64,000 nt of DNA. It comes from Acytostelium subglobosum LB1 (Eukaryota > Evosea > Eumycetozoa > Acytosteliales > Acytosteliaceae). Positions 36,101 through 47,930 of this stretch are shown here, piece by piece. Position numbers and translations under genes: made by a program. How positions within the stretch are numbered: the first letter of the stretch is position 1; each line of letters opens with the position of its first letter. The stretch is from contig NW_012236508.1 in NCBI RefSeq assembly GCF_000787575.1, forward strand, positions 174,443 to 238,442, in the 5' to 3' direction. Below the pieces are notes generated by a model. That model worked only from the letters and a program-made list of their open reading frames with translations, ran no database searches and was not told where the DNA came from.

Positions 36101-37366
36101 GTTGACAATGAACTGGCAGACGATGTCCTCGGTGATGTTGCTGCCAGGCTTGCCAATGGCGTCGATCAGATTGGGCAGAGTGTTCTCGTAGAAGGTCTTA
36201 GGAGGTGTACGCGGCGAGCATAACATCAAGGCCATCGCCTCGGACATTTCAAGACAATGCTCCTTGTCCAGTTGTTCGATCTCGTCCAAGAGTGACTCGG
36301 CATTCATGACGTCATTATTGAGCAAGGCAATAACTCCTGTGACACGAAGTTTGCCCAGGGTCAAGTCCATCACTTCGCTCAACATGTCTTCGGAGGAAAT
36401 GGTGATGTTACCATTGCCAACATGGTGTTTGAGCAAGTGTTGAATGAAGGACTCGTGACCTTTGGACGCGGCCTCTTTGATCAACCTTCCAAAATCATCC
36501 ATCTTGATGAACTTGGCACCAAATGTTGACTTGTTGAATATCTCAAACATTGCGACATTGTTGTCCTTGGCGAATTGTATCAGATGGCTAGAAATCAGAA
36601 CATTGAGGTCTTGGTTGTCTGGCGCTCTATCCAATATATACTTGACACTGTCGACCATGTTGTGGTGGATGGAGTGTCTCAGCACTGGCATCCACAGCTC
36701 CTTGAAGGCAAAGAGACAGTTGAACTCCTCGTGGAGTATCTTGAGAATGCCAACGCTGACCCCAGGTCGCTTGAAGGCTATGTAATCGACTCGATCTTTG
36801 GCATCGTCATCGATGGTGAGGTGTTGGAGAAAGAGACGCAAACACTGCTCGTTGCCACTGTCCACGGCATAAGGCAGCTTCGACACCTTGTTGTTTGGTA
36901 AGTGACGGTACGGGTTGATCTCGAGGTATTGTTTGAGTATATCTGCATTGCCATGAAACAAGATGTTTGATAACATCTTGGTGACCTTTATAAACATGCT
37001 TGGGTTGTTGCTGTTGTTGTTGTTGGATGATGATGTACATATATGTTTGAATATAGTTGTATTATTATAGAATGAAGAGTATAATAATAGGTTACATTTT
37101 AAAAGGTAACTTGTTGTATTGTTGTTGATGTTGGGCATGTTGTTGTAGGCATTGATGAGCATATGAGATGCATTGTACCTTAACATCTCTATTAGATCAC
37201 CATTGTTATGTAGTTTGGCACCTTTGATCGTTGACTTTATCAATGTCGATGGTACTTTGATCCATTGTCTATGTATATCGCTAACATGATTAAAGATCAA
37301 TCTGCACAACACTTGATTATGAAACACTGCATGTATACTATTATAATTATTACTACTATCTATCAT
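33108..37366 (-). CDS. Giant solenoid (ankyrin-like) protein, intact
   Basis: Minus-strand exons 37366..35379 and 35319..33108 with a 59-nt GT-AG intron give 1399 residues. The protein is two homologous halves. Each starts with a HAVF....L...I block (IHAVFHNQVLCRLIF in the first, VHAVFGDRKLGMHIM in the second), then IKGA.L and a Y.A....L.AY segment, then degenerate ankyrin-like repeats (FSEGKLDIIQLVHQRC, NHHNVLSYMFEG), and closes with a ...V.(K/M)CD..IK helix. The intron lies at the junction of the halves, in the same place and phase as in the paralogue at 1-3792. No signal peptide or membrane segment. Function unknown; a protein-binding solenoid is inferred. Confidence 0.9.
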
Positions 37367-37515
37367 TGTCTGTTTACATGTATGTATGATTGATTCAACA
37401 CTGTCATCCTTTGATCATTAATCAGTGATGACCATTCAAACAAATATCTGATTTTGTGATCATTCACCAGTGATGACCATTTGCTCATTCTTTGAATTTA
37501 TTTCGGTGTTATTGA

Positions 37516-39163
37516 TCATTTGTCGACCCACTTCATTGACCTCATATGCATTGATATCAAGGGATGTTCAATGTTTGAAGCAGAGAAGTGAGTATCTTGG
37601 TTGACATACTCTCCAAGATAGTTGCCATTTGGATAAGTTGCCATTCCTGGAAACAATTGTCTATTATCTGTTTCAAAGTTACCACTTATGTTTAGTGATG
37701 TGAATACTGTTGAACTCTATATCAATGGTAGAGAGAGTTAGTTGATCTACTATTAATATGATAAGTATGAATGAAACTAACCTCAAAATTAATTGATTGA
37801 CATCCTTCCAGTTGATGTTTATCACATTGAATAAGAATACAAAGTTCTAAATCGAATCCTTTGAATGGTCCTTTGAAGCTCACGAGTCCAAAGAGACTGT
37901 TGTTAACTTGGACACCAGTTGTATACTCTAGTGTACAGTTCATTCCATTACTATTACTATGTAATATTCCATGTTCATTAGGTCTCGGTATGAATCCAAC
38001 TGTTGTACAATGCGCATTGGGAACCTTTGAGAGATTCTGAAATACAGGAGGAAGTTGATTGATCTGATCAAAAGGTCTATCCATCATCTTTGTTTCTTTT
38101 GGATCCACCTTCTGAGGATCTATTGGAACATCTATTATTAATATTTGTGTTCTTGAAATGGTTGTAGGATTGTAAGCTGAAGCCAAGATAACTCCATTGG
38201 AGAATATGCCAGTACCACTCCGTTCAAAGGATGAACCAATTCCAGATAACAATAGAGTGCTCTTTCTAAGATAAGACCAAGCCTGTGCCATCTCAATTGC
38301 GGACAAGAAACTAAAGTTGTACCAAGCTGAAGATAGTATTACATTTCTAACACCCATTGCCAATATCATATCAAGGGGTTGTTTGTAATTGATATCGGAA
38401 CATATCATTATGCCAAAGGTCACCCCAAATGATGTATCAAATGTAACAGCTGTTGCCTTGTGTTCCTGAAGTGATCTCTCAAAATACAGATGAGTCTTTC
38501 GATACTTGGCTAACATCTAATGAATAGTTAGTAATATTCAAAAATAAATATTATTAGATTGAAACTAATTACATACCTGACCATTTGGACCAAAAGCTAC
38601 TAATGTATTATATTGATTCCTTCCATCTGGTTGACATTCGGAAATGTTAAGTTGATCGCACCATTCAACCTCAGGAATCTGTGCTACTAAATAAATTGAA
38701 TTATTCATTGCGGTACAACTAAGTGAATGGAGTTGTAATTCTTTATCTAATATATTTGAAGTACATGGTATTACCTATTTGAATTGTTTGTTAATATTAT
38801 ATAATATTTATTCAGTGAAATAATATTACTTACAGGATCAGAAGATAAAGATGGATCGGGAATTACCTCGAGGAAAGGTAACATTGAATCACGGTAGAAA
38901 TCACCATGATATAGACCATATTCTGGAAATACAATTATTTGAGCACCATCTTCAGCTGCTTGTTTGGTGATTAAATAATAATCATCCAAATTATTTTGTA
39001 TAAAACTAGTATTAATTAATTTTGGATCAATTGTAATTGTAGATTTATATTCAATCACTGCAGCTCTATAATATCCTGAATTATTATTATTATTCTTTGT
39101 TTGTGTAGTTGAAGCTATTGAAAAAGAAAAAATAATAATAAAAATACATATATTCTTCTTCAT
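37516..39163 (-). CDS. Vanin/biotinidase-like secreted amidase (nitrilase superfamily)
   Basis: Carbon-nitrogen hydrolase of the pantetheinase/biotinidase branch, which splits amides such as pantetheine or biocytin outside the cell or in vesicles. Four minus-strand exons, 39163..38834, 38774..38577, 38516..37782 and 37716..37516, are all phase 0 and give 487 residues. I chose ATG 39163 because it opens a signal peptide (MKKNICIFIIIFSFSIAS). The catalytic triad is visible: Glu81 in VFPEYG, Lys183 in YRKTHLY and Cys215 in IMICSDI. The C-terminal beta-rich domain typical of vanins is present (GLVSFKGPFKGFDLELC). An upstream in-frame ATG at 39328 would bury the signal peptide and is unlikely. The substrate is not determined. 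Confidence 0.9.
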
Positions 39164-39711
39164 AGTGTTGTTGTTGTTGCTTGTTGTATTCACAATGAAA
39201 TATGTTACTTGGAAAGATCTTGCTTCGCTAAAACCAAAGACCAAATAGTAATTCATTAACTTGTGTGTGTTACTCTTCTGACAAAGACAAACACACACAA
39301 ATAACCACACACATGTACGATCGACCACGCGTATATTATTTATTCGAACATTTGACCGTCTCTAATGACTAACACCAGTAGTGACTTCATAATGGAGTCG
39401 TACTACTTGTGTCCATAATATCTGTACATGTACAAGTACGATACTTATATCCGAAGGTTTGACCTACATGACCCTGTAAGAGAGGAGAGGGTGGAGGGAG
39501 GGAGAGTAAACAAGATGAGTATTTACAATTGTGAATGTACATTCAATCAATCAACCTCTGAAATATTTCATGATTTACTTACATTGTTGTTGTAATTAAT
39601 TAATTACAAATACATATTGCAACTGATTTAGTCTTGGAAATGAATCCAAGTTGGTGAACTTCAACTATTTATAAATGATCAATCAATCGATCGATTAACC
39701 AAAAGGTTACT
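39164..39711. other. Intergenic, nothing recognised
   Basis: About 550 bp between the amidase start and the 3' end of the next minus-strand gene. It probably carries the amidase promoter. A purine-rich tract lies at 39479-39510. No frame or RNA supported. Confidence 0.45.
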
Positions 39712-40866
39712 CTACAGGAACTTGATAGTCATACCATCTCTGTTGCAATTACGTCCAGAGTATCCCCAGTTGATCGATCCTCCATCACCATTATTGGTAC
39801 CAACCATGATGTTTGGACTGCGACCAGGCACGCCAACGTATATATCGAATCCAGTTGGGCCACTAATAAATCCTGATCTTAGCTTGAAGTGGAAATGGCG
39901 ATCGTAATGCTCGCATTGATGAGCGGTGTAGCAGACAAAGACGTTAAGTCCATGTTGATCATTGAAGTGGGAGCAGGCACGATTCGTGAACTCCTCGCGT
40001 GAGCAGTTCTGAAGTGAAGGGATCTTGAAGAATGCTTCGATTGCCCTCTCCATTGCCTCGTCCTCTGGTTGAGGCAGCTTGGGTGTAATGATATGGAAGC
40101 ATGATTTGAGCTGTGTTTTGATCGCATTCAATAAGCGGGTGTCTGCATTGATCTGACATGCTTGAAGATGCGGTGACGAAGGCTCTAGATAAGGTGGTCG
40201 TTGTACAGGTTGTTGTAACTGATCATTGATCAGCGACAACAGTTCATCATCACTGAGTTTGTGCGATGATCGATCACATTCAACATCAACTTCAACATCA
40301 TCGATCACTTCATCCATGTTGTTGATGAATTGATTGATGGATGTACATGATGTAATTGATTGAGTGACTTGAGACATGTACTCATTGTCATCGAGGTTGT
40401 TGATGGTGTGTGTTGTCGTCATTGGTCGTTGCATGTGTAATGTATGATTGATATCACTAATCTCGTTGATGATCTCTTTGATTGTTGATTGAATGACTGA
40501 CATTTGTTCGTTGATCGGTGTCTTTATCCTGTGCTCTTGAGCAATGATCACCTTTATAAGTTGTTCAAAGTGATTGGTGATCTCTGAACTTGTACGTTGT
40601 AATGATTGATAGGTATTTGAACACTGAGTCAACGTGCTCCACAGTTGAGTCAACCTTGGCATGCACCACAATTCCTGATAATCCTTCTTCTCCATTCTCT
40701 GCTTAATACTATCAACATGATCTATCTTATGACCATTATGACTAACAACCAAACAAACAGGACACATCAACAACTTGCAATCAAAACATACAAGCTCCAT
40801 TATCTTATTATGACTTTGACAACTTGTTATTGTTGTTGTTTGTTCATCATCCATTGAATGATCCAT
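39712..40866 (-). CDS. B-box protein with a non-propeller C-terminal domain
   Basis: Intact single-exon gene, 384 residues. The first 270 residues are plainly family: B-box CQSH, CFDC, CPVC, HNGH; helix LWSTLTQCSNTYQSLQ; QEHRIKTPINEQM; LSDDELLSLIND; and KTQLKSCFHIITPKL. At that point paralogues enter the propeller, but this protein carries an unrelated domain of about 110 residues: a short helical start (IPSLQNCSREEFTNRAC), then a Gly/Asn/Cys-rich beta-like segment (NVFVCYTAHQCEHYDRHFHF, FDIYVGVPGRSPNIMVGTNN). I do not recognise this domain; its compact Cys- and Gly-rich make-up suggests a small binding or enzyme module. It looks like a domain swap, not a truncation, because the frame ends cleanly after a distinct fold. 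Confidence 0.85.
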   Translation of the reverse strand: MDHSMDDEQTTTITSCQSHNKIMELVCFDCKLLMCPVCLVVSHNGHKIDHVDSIKQRMEKKDYQELWCMPRLTQLWSTLTQCSNTYQSLQRTSSEITNHFEQLIKVIIAQEHRIKTPINEQMSVIQSTIKEIINEISDINHTLHMQRPMTTTHTINNLDDNEYMSQVTQSITSCTSINQFINNMDEVIDDVEVDVECDRSSHKLSDDELLSLINDQLQQPVQRPPYLEPSSPHLQACQINADTRLLNAIKTQLKSCFHIITPKLPQPEDEAMERAIEAFFKIPSLQNCSREEFTNRACSHFNDQHGLNVFVCYTAHQCEHYDRHFHFKLRSGFISGPTGFDIYVGVPGRSPNIMVGTNNGDGGSINWGYSGRNCNRDGMTIKFL

Positions 40867-42348
40867 CTTTATATATTATCTGTGTCTATTATTACTTTTA
40901 TCAATTAATCAAACATTAAGTGTGTCAATGAGTCATCAATGTTATGGTCGGGTCACATTTTGACGGGAAAACTTTTAATTTATGGGATACAGGACCACAT
41001 GGTATGACAAAGAATAAAAGGAGGACTTCTGAACAAATATTAAATAATGGAGAGTAAACTTGGATGTTGATATAATCATAAAGAATGAGGGAAGTTAACA
41101 TGATGTCAAGTGATTGTTTCCCCAAGTATGTAAGCGCCACCAACAATAAATAATAATTGCCGACAATTATCTGAATTGAGTAGTGACGGAGTAGGTCCTA
41201 GAACTGGATCACCCCTTCACCAAGTATGATGATCAGGTGATAGACACTTGATAATTCAATAAAGATAGACACTTCTAGCTAAGCAGGTGCCACTTCATCT
41301 TTGCTACAGACATACAGTGTGAGTAAATTTGGATTTTGAAATCCCATTCCATTCGCACACATTCCCGATCATACACCTCCTTGGTGTTGGGCCATTGCCT
41401 GTCAAGGTTTTGGAAGATATGTTTGGTTCATGGTAACACCTGAACCATCTACCTGATCAAGGCTATTTGTGGGGCATTACTCATCCACACAGGTAACTCT
41501 TAAAAAGATCTGTTCTTACGACTTTTGTCAAAACTTCAGAATTGCAGGTCAGGACAAGCCCTTTGGGGCCACCCCCACTTCTACAACAATGGACCCACCA
41601 CACTTGGGCGTATACTAGCCCCGACAATTGTAACACACACATTGTGATCAAATCAACCAACCTCACAACAAAGAGTAGAGGCGATTGTCAATATCTGTTC
41701 AAGTGTCTTGCTTCCATTCTTACGGAAGAATGCGCCACGCACTTTTCGAAAAAGACTTGTGGAGGCAATCCATCAACAGATGAATGATGAATGAATGAAC
41801 ACCTCTCTACCTGAAGGGTGCATTAAGGTTGGTGATGATGTTGGTGTCTCAGAGGGTTCTGTGTCCTCGTGGTCATCACGCCATTCAATTGTGTGTTTAA
41901 TTGTAATTACTTACAATCGCGTTATATTTGTCCAGGGACTCAGCCATCAATCACTCATTCAGACCATCATCATTGCCATTATTTTCTTCTTCCTCTTTCT
42001 TTTCTTTGTTTGTTAGTTTGTTTGTATGTTAGTTTGTTTATTATTGGAGAGCCAACTTGAAGTAGCGCAATCACTCATTCACTCACGTCACGCACTCACA
42101 CACACGCCCCCGACTACCCTTTCCCGTTGTCTGTCCCACAACCCACGCACCTGTCTTTGTCTGACGGAATCAACTGACCAGTCAATCACGTGCTTACTTA
42201 CTTCATAGAGATACAGGAACAAATATAATAATATAATTATACGCACATTCACAATCACGCACACCGTCACTCAACCAATTAATCCAATCCAATTCACCAG
42301 TTTAAACATTTAAAAAATTTAATGTTACTGGATGTACACAAGATAGCG
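40867..42348. other. Divergent intergenic region
   Basis: About 1.5 kb. A hairpin GGTTCA...TGAACC with inner GGT/ACC lies at 41425-41446. Small frames near 41540-42060 have no domain character. AT-rich sequence at 42225-42320 precedes the ComC-like gene. Confidence 0.45.
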
Positions 42349-45300
42349 ATGAACCCTTTATTTAAATCATTGTTATTATTATCATACATTGTATTTGTAG
42401 TAAATGGTATGTTTAAAATTGATGGGCTCAAAGTTGAACCAAACACAAATTCCTAACCCTCAACCCTTGCCCTCGCCCTCGCCCTAACCCTCGCCCCTCA
42501 CACCAAACTTAGCCTCAATTCCTGCTCAGTTTTCGCCAAACAATGGCGGTGCCTACTCTGTAAAGACGGCCAACTATGGATGTGATGTGCAATTCCAATT
42601 TGTATTCAATGAGGTGATGGGTAGTACCCAACGCACCGTCTCTACCAATGTTGGCAGCGTATCGACTCCCGCTGCAACCACCACGCTGGCACAAGGCGTG
42701 ACACTCACAACAATCACACTGCTGATGCCAATCGGCCAGTCATCAATCATCTTCAACATATCCAACACTGACCTGCCGCTGACCTATGACGCCGTGCCCA
42801 CTACATTTGAGTGTCTGGCGCTGCCTTCGTCTCCAAACGTCACTGTGCTGTCCAGCCAGCTGGCTTGGGACCCATCATCCTACACCGATCAGCTGATGCC
42901 AGTGCTCATTCCCCACACCTATGCACCACCCCAGTACACATGTTCAGTCACCAAGACCAGCTACACTTGCAAGGTCGTGCCAATGTCCATGCAAGACACC
43001 ACTTTCCAGTACTTCTGGGTTGTGCTCTCACTGATCAACTCGGCCAGTGGCACATTCATTGGACCTGACACCCTCAAGATTACCGATGTCTATGGCCAGA
43101 ACAAGACCATCAGCTTCATGCCAAACATCCAGAGCTCTGCCGTTACCATCGATCAAACCACACTGTATCCATCACCCGTGCTCGGCCCCATCACTTGCCA
43201 GCAGGATATGTACAATGACCCACTCTGCTCGTACATGTATGAGTTCCAGATTGCCACCACCAGTACAGCCTTCTACTTGCAGCTGTGGAAGAACAATGCA
43301 CCACTGAGCGGCCTGCCAAAGACCTGGGCTGTCTACGGAACGCCCACACAGTCAAACTACATGGGTATAATCCAGTTCACCAGCTCATCCGACACTGCCC
43401 AGCGCATGTTCATCACCAAGGATGGTCTGACCTCCAAGGGCATGACCAGGTTCGACTTCCAATCGTTTGATATGTCCGCCTTCAAGACCCCTGCCATGAT
43501 ATTCAACACAACACGTCAGGTGCCCGTCTGGACATTCACTGGCAACATCCTTGCCACTACCTGGTTCGGTCTCTACTTTGCCGAGACCACCGGATCAGTC
43601 AACCTCAACTACTTCCTCCCATACCCATACGGTATAGGATCTGGTCAATTTGGCGCTGTTACACTCCAAGTCTCACATTCCAAGGTAGTCTCCAAGTACC
43701 AGAACCCACTCACCTCGCTCACCACCACAGCCCTTGGCTTCTTCCAGTCAGCCACATCAGCAACACCATCCAAGGTCACAGTTGGTAAGTTACTTCATCA
43801 TGACTGAGTACTCTGATTCATCCACTAATCCTTCCATCAATCATCCAATCAATCCATCAATCAATCAATCAAAAAGATACTACTCCACCAACATTCATCT
43901 CAGTCCAATACATTCCATTCACCTCCAACTCGATCATTGTGAGAGTGACAGCATCGGATGACTTGAGTGGTGTGTACAAGATCTTGATCAGTGACTCTGC
44001 TACCACTCTTGACCAACAGGTCATTGAGCTCCGCCAATATGACTTGGTCTGGGGTACCAAGCTGCGAGGAACTTTTGAGCGCATCTTCAACTTCTCCAAG
44101 TTGTCTACACTCGGAGACAAGATCACTATTATCGACGAGGCAACCAACTCCAAGGTCTTCCAGCGCTCTGCCACAGTCCCAACCAGCTCTCTCCCATACG
44201 TCCCACAACCAAGTAAGTTACTTAACATGATTGATTGATCGCTTGAAGCTATTCCTGACCGCATCCACACATCCTCCAGACTCCCTGTATCCACATCAGA
44301 TCACAGACTTCAACTTTGCCTCAAACAATATTGATACCACCAACGTTAGGACATCTAATACTCTGACATTCAAGGTCAACACCGCGGACAAGTCATTTGT
44401 CCCTGTGCTCAAGTTGTTCGCCTCGTTCCATGACAAGCAGCTATCAGATCGCTACACTTTCCAGGGTGCCTGGGACGAGACCCAGCAGATGTATGTCATC
44501 CCCTTCACCATGCCAATGAACATGTTCCCAGGCCCAGTCGACTACACCATCTACATGCGTCCATTCGTGTGGGACATGCGTGTACTGCAGCCAGTGCTCG
44601 GCGGCAAGGCACTCCTCAACGTCACATCGAGCAAGTTCGACTTGCAAGGACCATACCTCACAAAGTGGGCATCCGGTGATGAGTCACTGTCCTTCAGTGG
44701 CACCAACCCACCCCTATTGAGCTGGATCTTTGCTCCATCATCCTACGCCACACCTTTCGACTATGGTATCCTGTCAGTCACCAGTGACTCTGATCCCAAG
44801 GTGTACAACATCACATTCAATCAAGCAAACAAGACTCCCTCTGGATACATTGCCAACTTGCAGCTTGAGCCACTGTGCCAGACTCAGAACTTCAGGATTC
44901 TAGATATCGAGCTATACGATGTCAATGGCTACCGCTCCAAGCTATTGTCCACTTCTCTCGCCAGTCCATTCCGCGAGTTGTCCAGTGAGAACCCTCAAAG
45001 CAAGCTCATCAACGTCAGATGTACCTCGAGTAAGTATACTATCCCTGATGTCTGCACATATGGAACCATTCCACTCACTCTCTCAAACTCACTCAATCAT
45101 TCAATCAATCAACAGCCAAGGTCGAGACGACAGTCCCAACATTGATCGGCTTTGACTTTGCTCCAACTTATGTTAATGTGGCATCGATCAACAGGATCGT
45201 GTACTTCAATTTGACGGTCAGGGATAATAACTCGGGCATCTCATTGTCCCACACGCCAGTGGTCTACCTGACATCGATGATGGACGACATCCTCCAACTG

Positions 45301-46883
45301 CCCATGAACATCATCTCATTCGACAACACCACCGCGGTATTTGGCCTCAACACAACCATCCCTTACGGCTTTGGCATTGGAGGTACCACTGTCTCAGTGT
45401 TTGGTATATCGGACGTGCAGCTCAACTTCCTCGGTCTGCCATCGACTCTCCTAGTCAACAACTTCCTCAACACATCGTTCGATCTGGTGGCGCCCACACT
45501 TGAGCGTGCATCCAACATCTCAGACAATGGTGGAATGCTCACAGTATATGGTCGCGCCTTTGGTGTGAACCAGACCGAGTTCCAAGCCTACATCCACTAC
45601 TTCACCTCTGACTTTGTCACGATCCCATCCGTCTTCTTCTCTGGCACAGTCTTCATCATTGACATTGCAGCCATCCCCAAGGGTGCCATCGTCAAGGTGT
45701 CTACCCGTGGAGTAATGTCTAACGAACTATACATCAACACCAATGGTATGGACTTTTACTTTACTGGAATCATTCCTTCAATGACATGATCAAGCACTAA
45801 CTCCCATCCCCCCACACACATAGCCACCAAGCCACCACCTCCACCACCTGTGCCAACTTGTGGCAATGTTAGCGATTGCTCTGGACATGGAAAGTGTATC
45901 GCCCAAGACATCTGTGATTGTGATGATGGATACAGTGACAAGGATTGCTCTAAACGTTTGTATCCTCTCTCTCATTCACTCGCTCATCAATCTGGAATCA
46001 TTCCACTCACTCACACACTCCCTCAATGATAACAGAGATAATTGATGGAACTGATCCAACCTTTGATCCAAATGATCCAACAACAATCTTTGGAAAGGGA
46101 TCCATTAGTGTCCTACGTGTGTTGGAGCTCGACAACTTGGGCCAGACACTCAAGACATACACTCTGAGCAACTTGTGGACAAGGGAGAACATGTCCGAGA
46201 CTGACATGCTCAAGACACGTTACACCACCACTCTGGAGGGCACCGAGACCAACGTGACAGTCACCATCCAGTACTTCTTCAAGTCGGCCACCATCAAGTT
46301 TGCCGGCAAGGACATGGTGATGAATGCCGGCACACTCAAGTACTCGATCGGCCTCACACAGTACAACTTCACCACGCAGCTCAACACTCTCCAAGTGATC
46401 ATGTCAGCTGACGTGACTACACACGAGGAGGAGTCGTGTTCGGCTCAATCTTCGGGTACCCTGGGCGAGGGCCAGACCATCAACTGGATCAAGCTGCAGG
46501 TCAATGGCCAGACGATGTACATGCGATTCATGAACTACGCCGAGATTGACACGCGTGTCTCACCCATCAGCAACACAGTGCTGCCCAGTGCCACCAACAG
46601 CTCGCAGGCATCCACATCAGACATTGCCATCAACGTGCCACACTACACATTCTACGCACTTATCGACCCAGACTTTAGTCTGTTGGTGGATACTATCGAC
46701 TCGTCATCATCACGTTGCTCGGGCAAGGAGTCTGGCCTATCTCGCACAGCACTCATTGCCATCATTGTAGCCAGTGTTGCATTTGGATGTGCACTGATAG
46801 CCATCATCATTTACTCAGTCGTGCGCGCACACAACCAACGATCTCTACGCAAGAAGATTGGTTCAATCAACTTGACCCAGTAG
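42349..46883 (+). CDS. ComC-like EGF/TIG transmembrane glycoprotein
   Basis: Cell-surface protein of the dictyostelid ComC-like class, a group tied to cell adhesion and communication. Seven exons: 42349..42406, 42513..43784, 43877..44212, 44280..45029, 45116..45745, 45824..45955 and 46036..46883, giving 1341 residues; every intron is phase 1. Exon 1 is a signal peptide (SLLLLSYIVFVVN); an in-frame upstream ATG at 42322 is possible. The long extracellular part has many N-glycosylation sequons, a beta-sandwich/TIG-like segment in exon 5 (TLERASNISDNGGMLTVYGR), a Pro-rich hinge and one EGF-like module in exon 6 (CGNVSDCSGHGKC...CDCDDGY), and a conserved beta domain (GKGSISVLRVLELDNLG). A single membrane helix (LIAIIVASVAFGCALIAIII) and a short basic tail end it. 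Confidence 0.88.
42452..42507. repeat. Telomere-like C-rich tract in intron 1
   Basis: Irregular CCCTAA/CCCTCG units with at least seven CCC runs on the plus strand, inside intron 1 of the ComC-like gene. The minus strand could form a G-quadruplex. Confidence 0.7.
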
Positions 46884-46919
46884 TAATAACAACTGAACTG
46901 ATCATATTATAATAACTTT

Positions 46920-47930
46920 GTCCAAGGGGCTTCACATTTGAGACTTTACTGCCTAGGCAACAATGATCTGTTTGATATAACAATGAGTATTGATAGATTC
47001 TTTGACTATGATCAATTGGCGTATACCCTTGAGCAGGCTGTCTTGGTTGGCGACACGCGCAGCATCAAATACATCAAGGATATAACTCCAGATAAGAGTT
47101 ATCTCTTTGAGGCCGCATCATTGATGTTGGAGAGAGTTGGAATGCCCGACAGCATTGTGACCGTGGACTACATCATCGAGATCACCATCATCATTCTCCA
47201 ATATAAAAATATTATCGATAACAGTCTTCCACAAGTTGCTGATGATTGCCGCGTCCAAGTAAGTGTCAGTGTCCCAACCTTTGTCCAATGTGACCCTAGC
47301 ACAGTGTGGCAAGTGAACGACAAGACAACCACCTCCGAACTCAAGGATGTGGTTGAAGTGTGCATCAAACGAGTGACATTCTATCAATCGATTACATGAT
47401 CCAACTGGCAAAGACTGTGATTAGTAACCCCGACATGACCATCCACCACTTGATCAACTTGGAACAGTTCTGTGGCAATGCTCAAACACTATCACATCTC
47501 TTTGACAGGGGATATGTCAGCGTGGATGATCTACCCATACGATTGGTGGACTGGGCCTATGGCAACGGTCATCTGGACATCATCCTCATAGTCCATCCAA
47601 CATTGTACCACGCCTGCCCATTTCCAAAGACATCTTCCATCATTGTCCATGGTCATAGAGGCATCCAGAAACAATCTTCACAAAGTTCTCGCGTATCTGT
47701 TTGATGGTGACCATGATCCATTCAAACGAGCCCAAGTCGACCTTAGCCAAATGTCCAATTTGCTTCATTCAGTGCGTCAGGTATCCCTTGATGGCAACCT
47801 AAGTATCATAGATATGTGTGATCGACTCTTGAACAATCCATTAACGAAGCAGGTTGGCCAAAAGAGGGGCATCGAGTATCATGACCTTGAAGAAGTGTCC
47901 AATCACAAGGCAACCAAGTTCACTCACTGA
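46920..47930 (+). pseudogene. Decayed 3' fragment of a giant solenoid gene
   Basis: Homologous to roughly the last 330 residues of the solenoid proteins at 1-3792 and 33108-37366. It opens at LYCLGNNDLFDITMS (compare GNNEIIDFITRNEKG), runs through YTLEQAVLVGDTRSIKYI, then ELKDVVEVCIKR, IHHLINLEQFCGN, LVDWAYGNGHLDIILIVH, VLAYLFDGDHDPFKRA and the family's closing MCDRLL helix. The frame changes at least twice (near 47373 and 47640), and there is no homologous 5' part. It starts about 40 bp after the stop of the ComC-like gene, so it may have been inserted or duplicated there. Not expected to make a working protein. Confidence 0.85.

Noticed and set aside
39164-39328. N-terminal extension of the amidase to ATG 39328
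   Set aside because: It would put 55 residues before a clear signal peptide; ATG 39163 is the better start.
41425-41446. Hairpin GGTTCA...TGAACC with inner GGT/ACC
   Set aside because: Neat but isolated; no cloverleaf or promoter around it, so not called an RNA gene.
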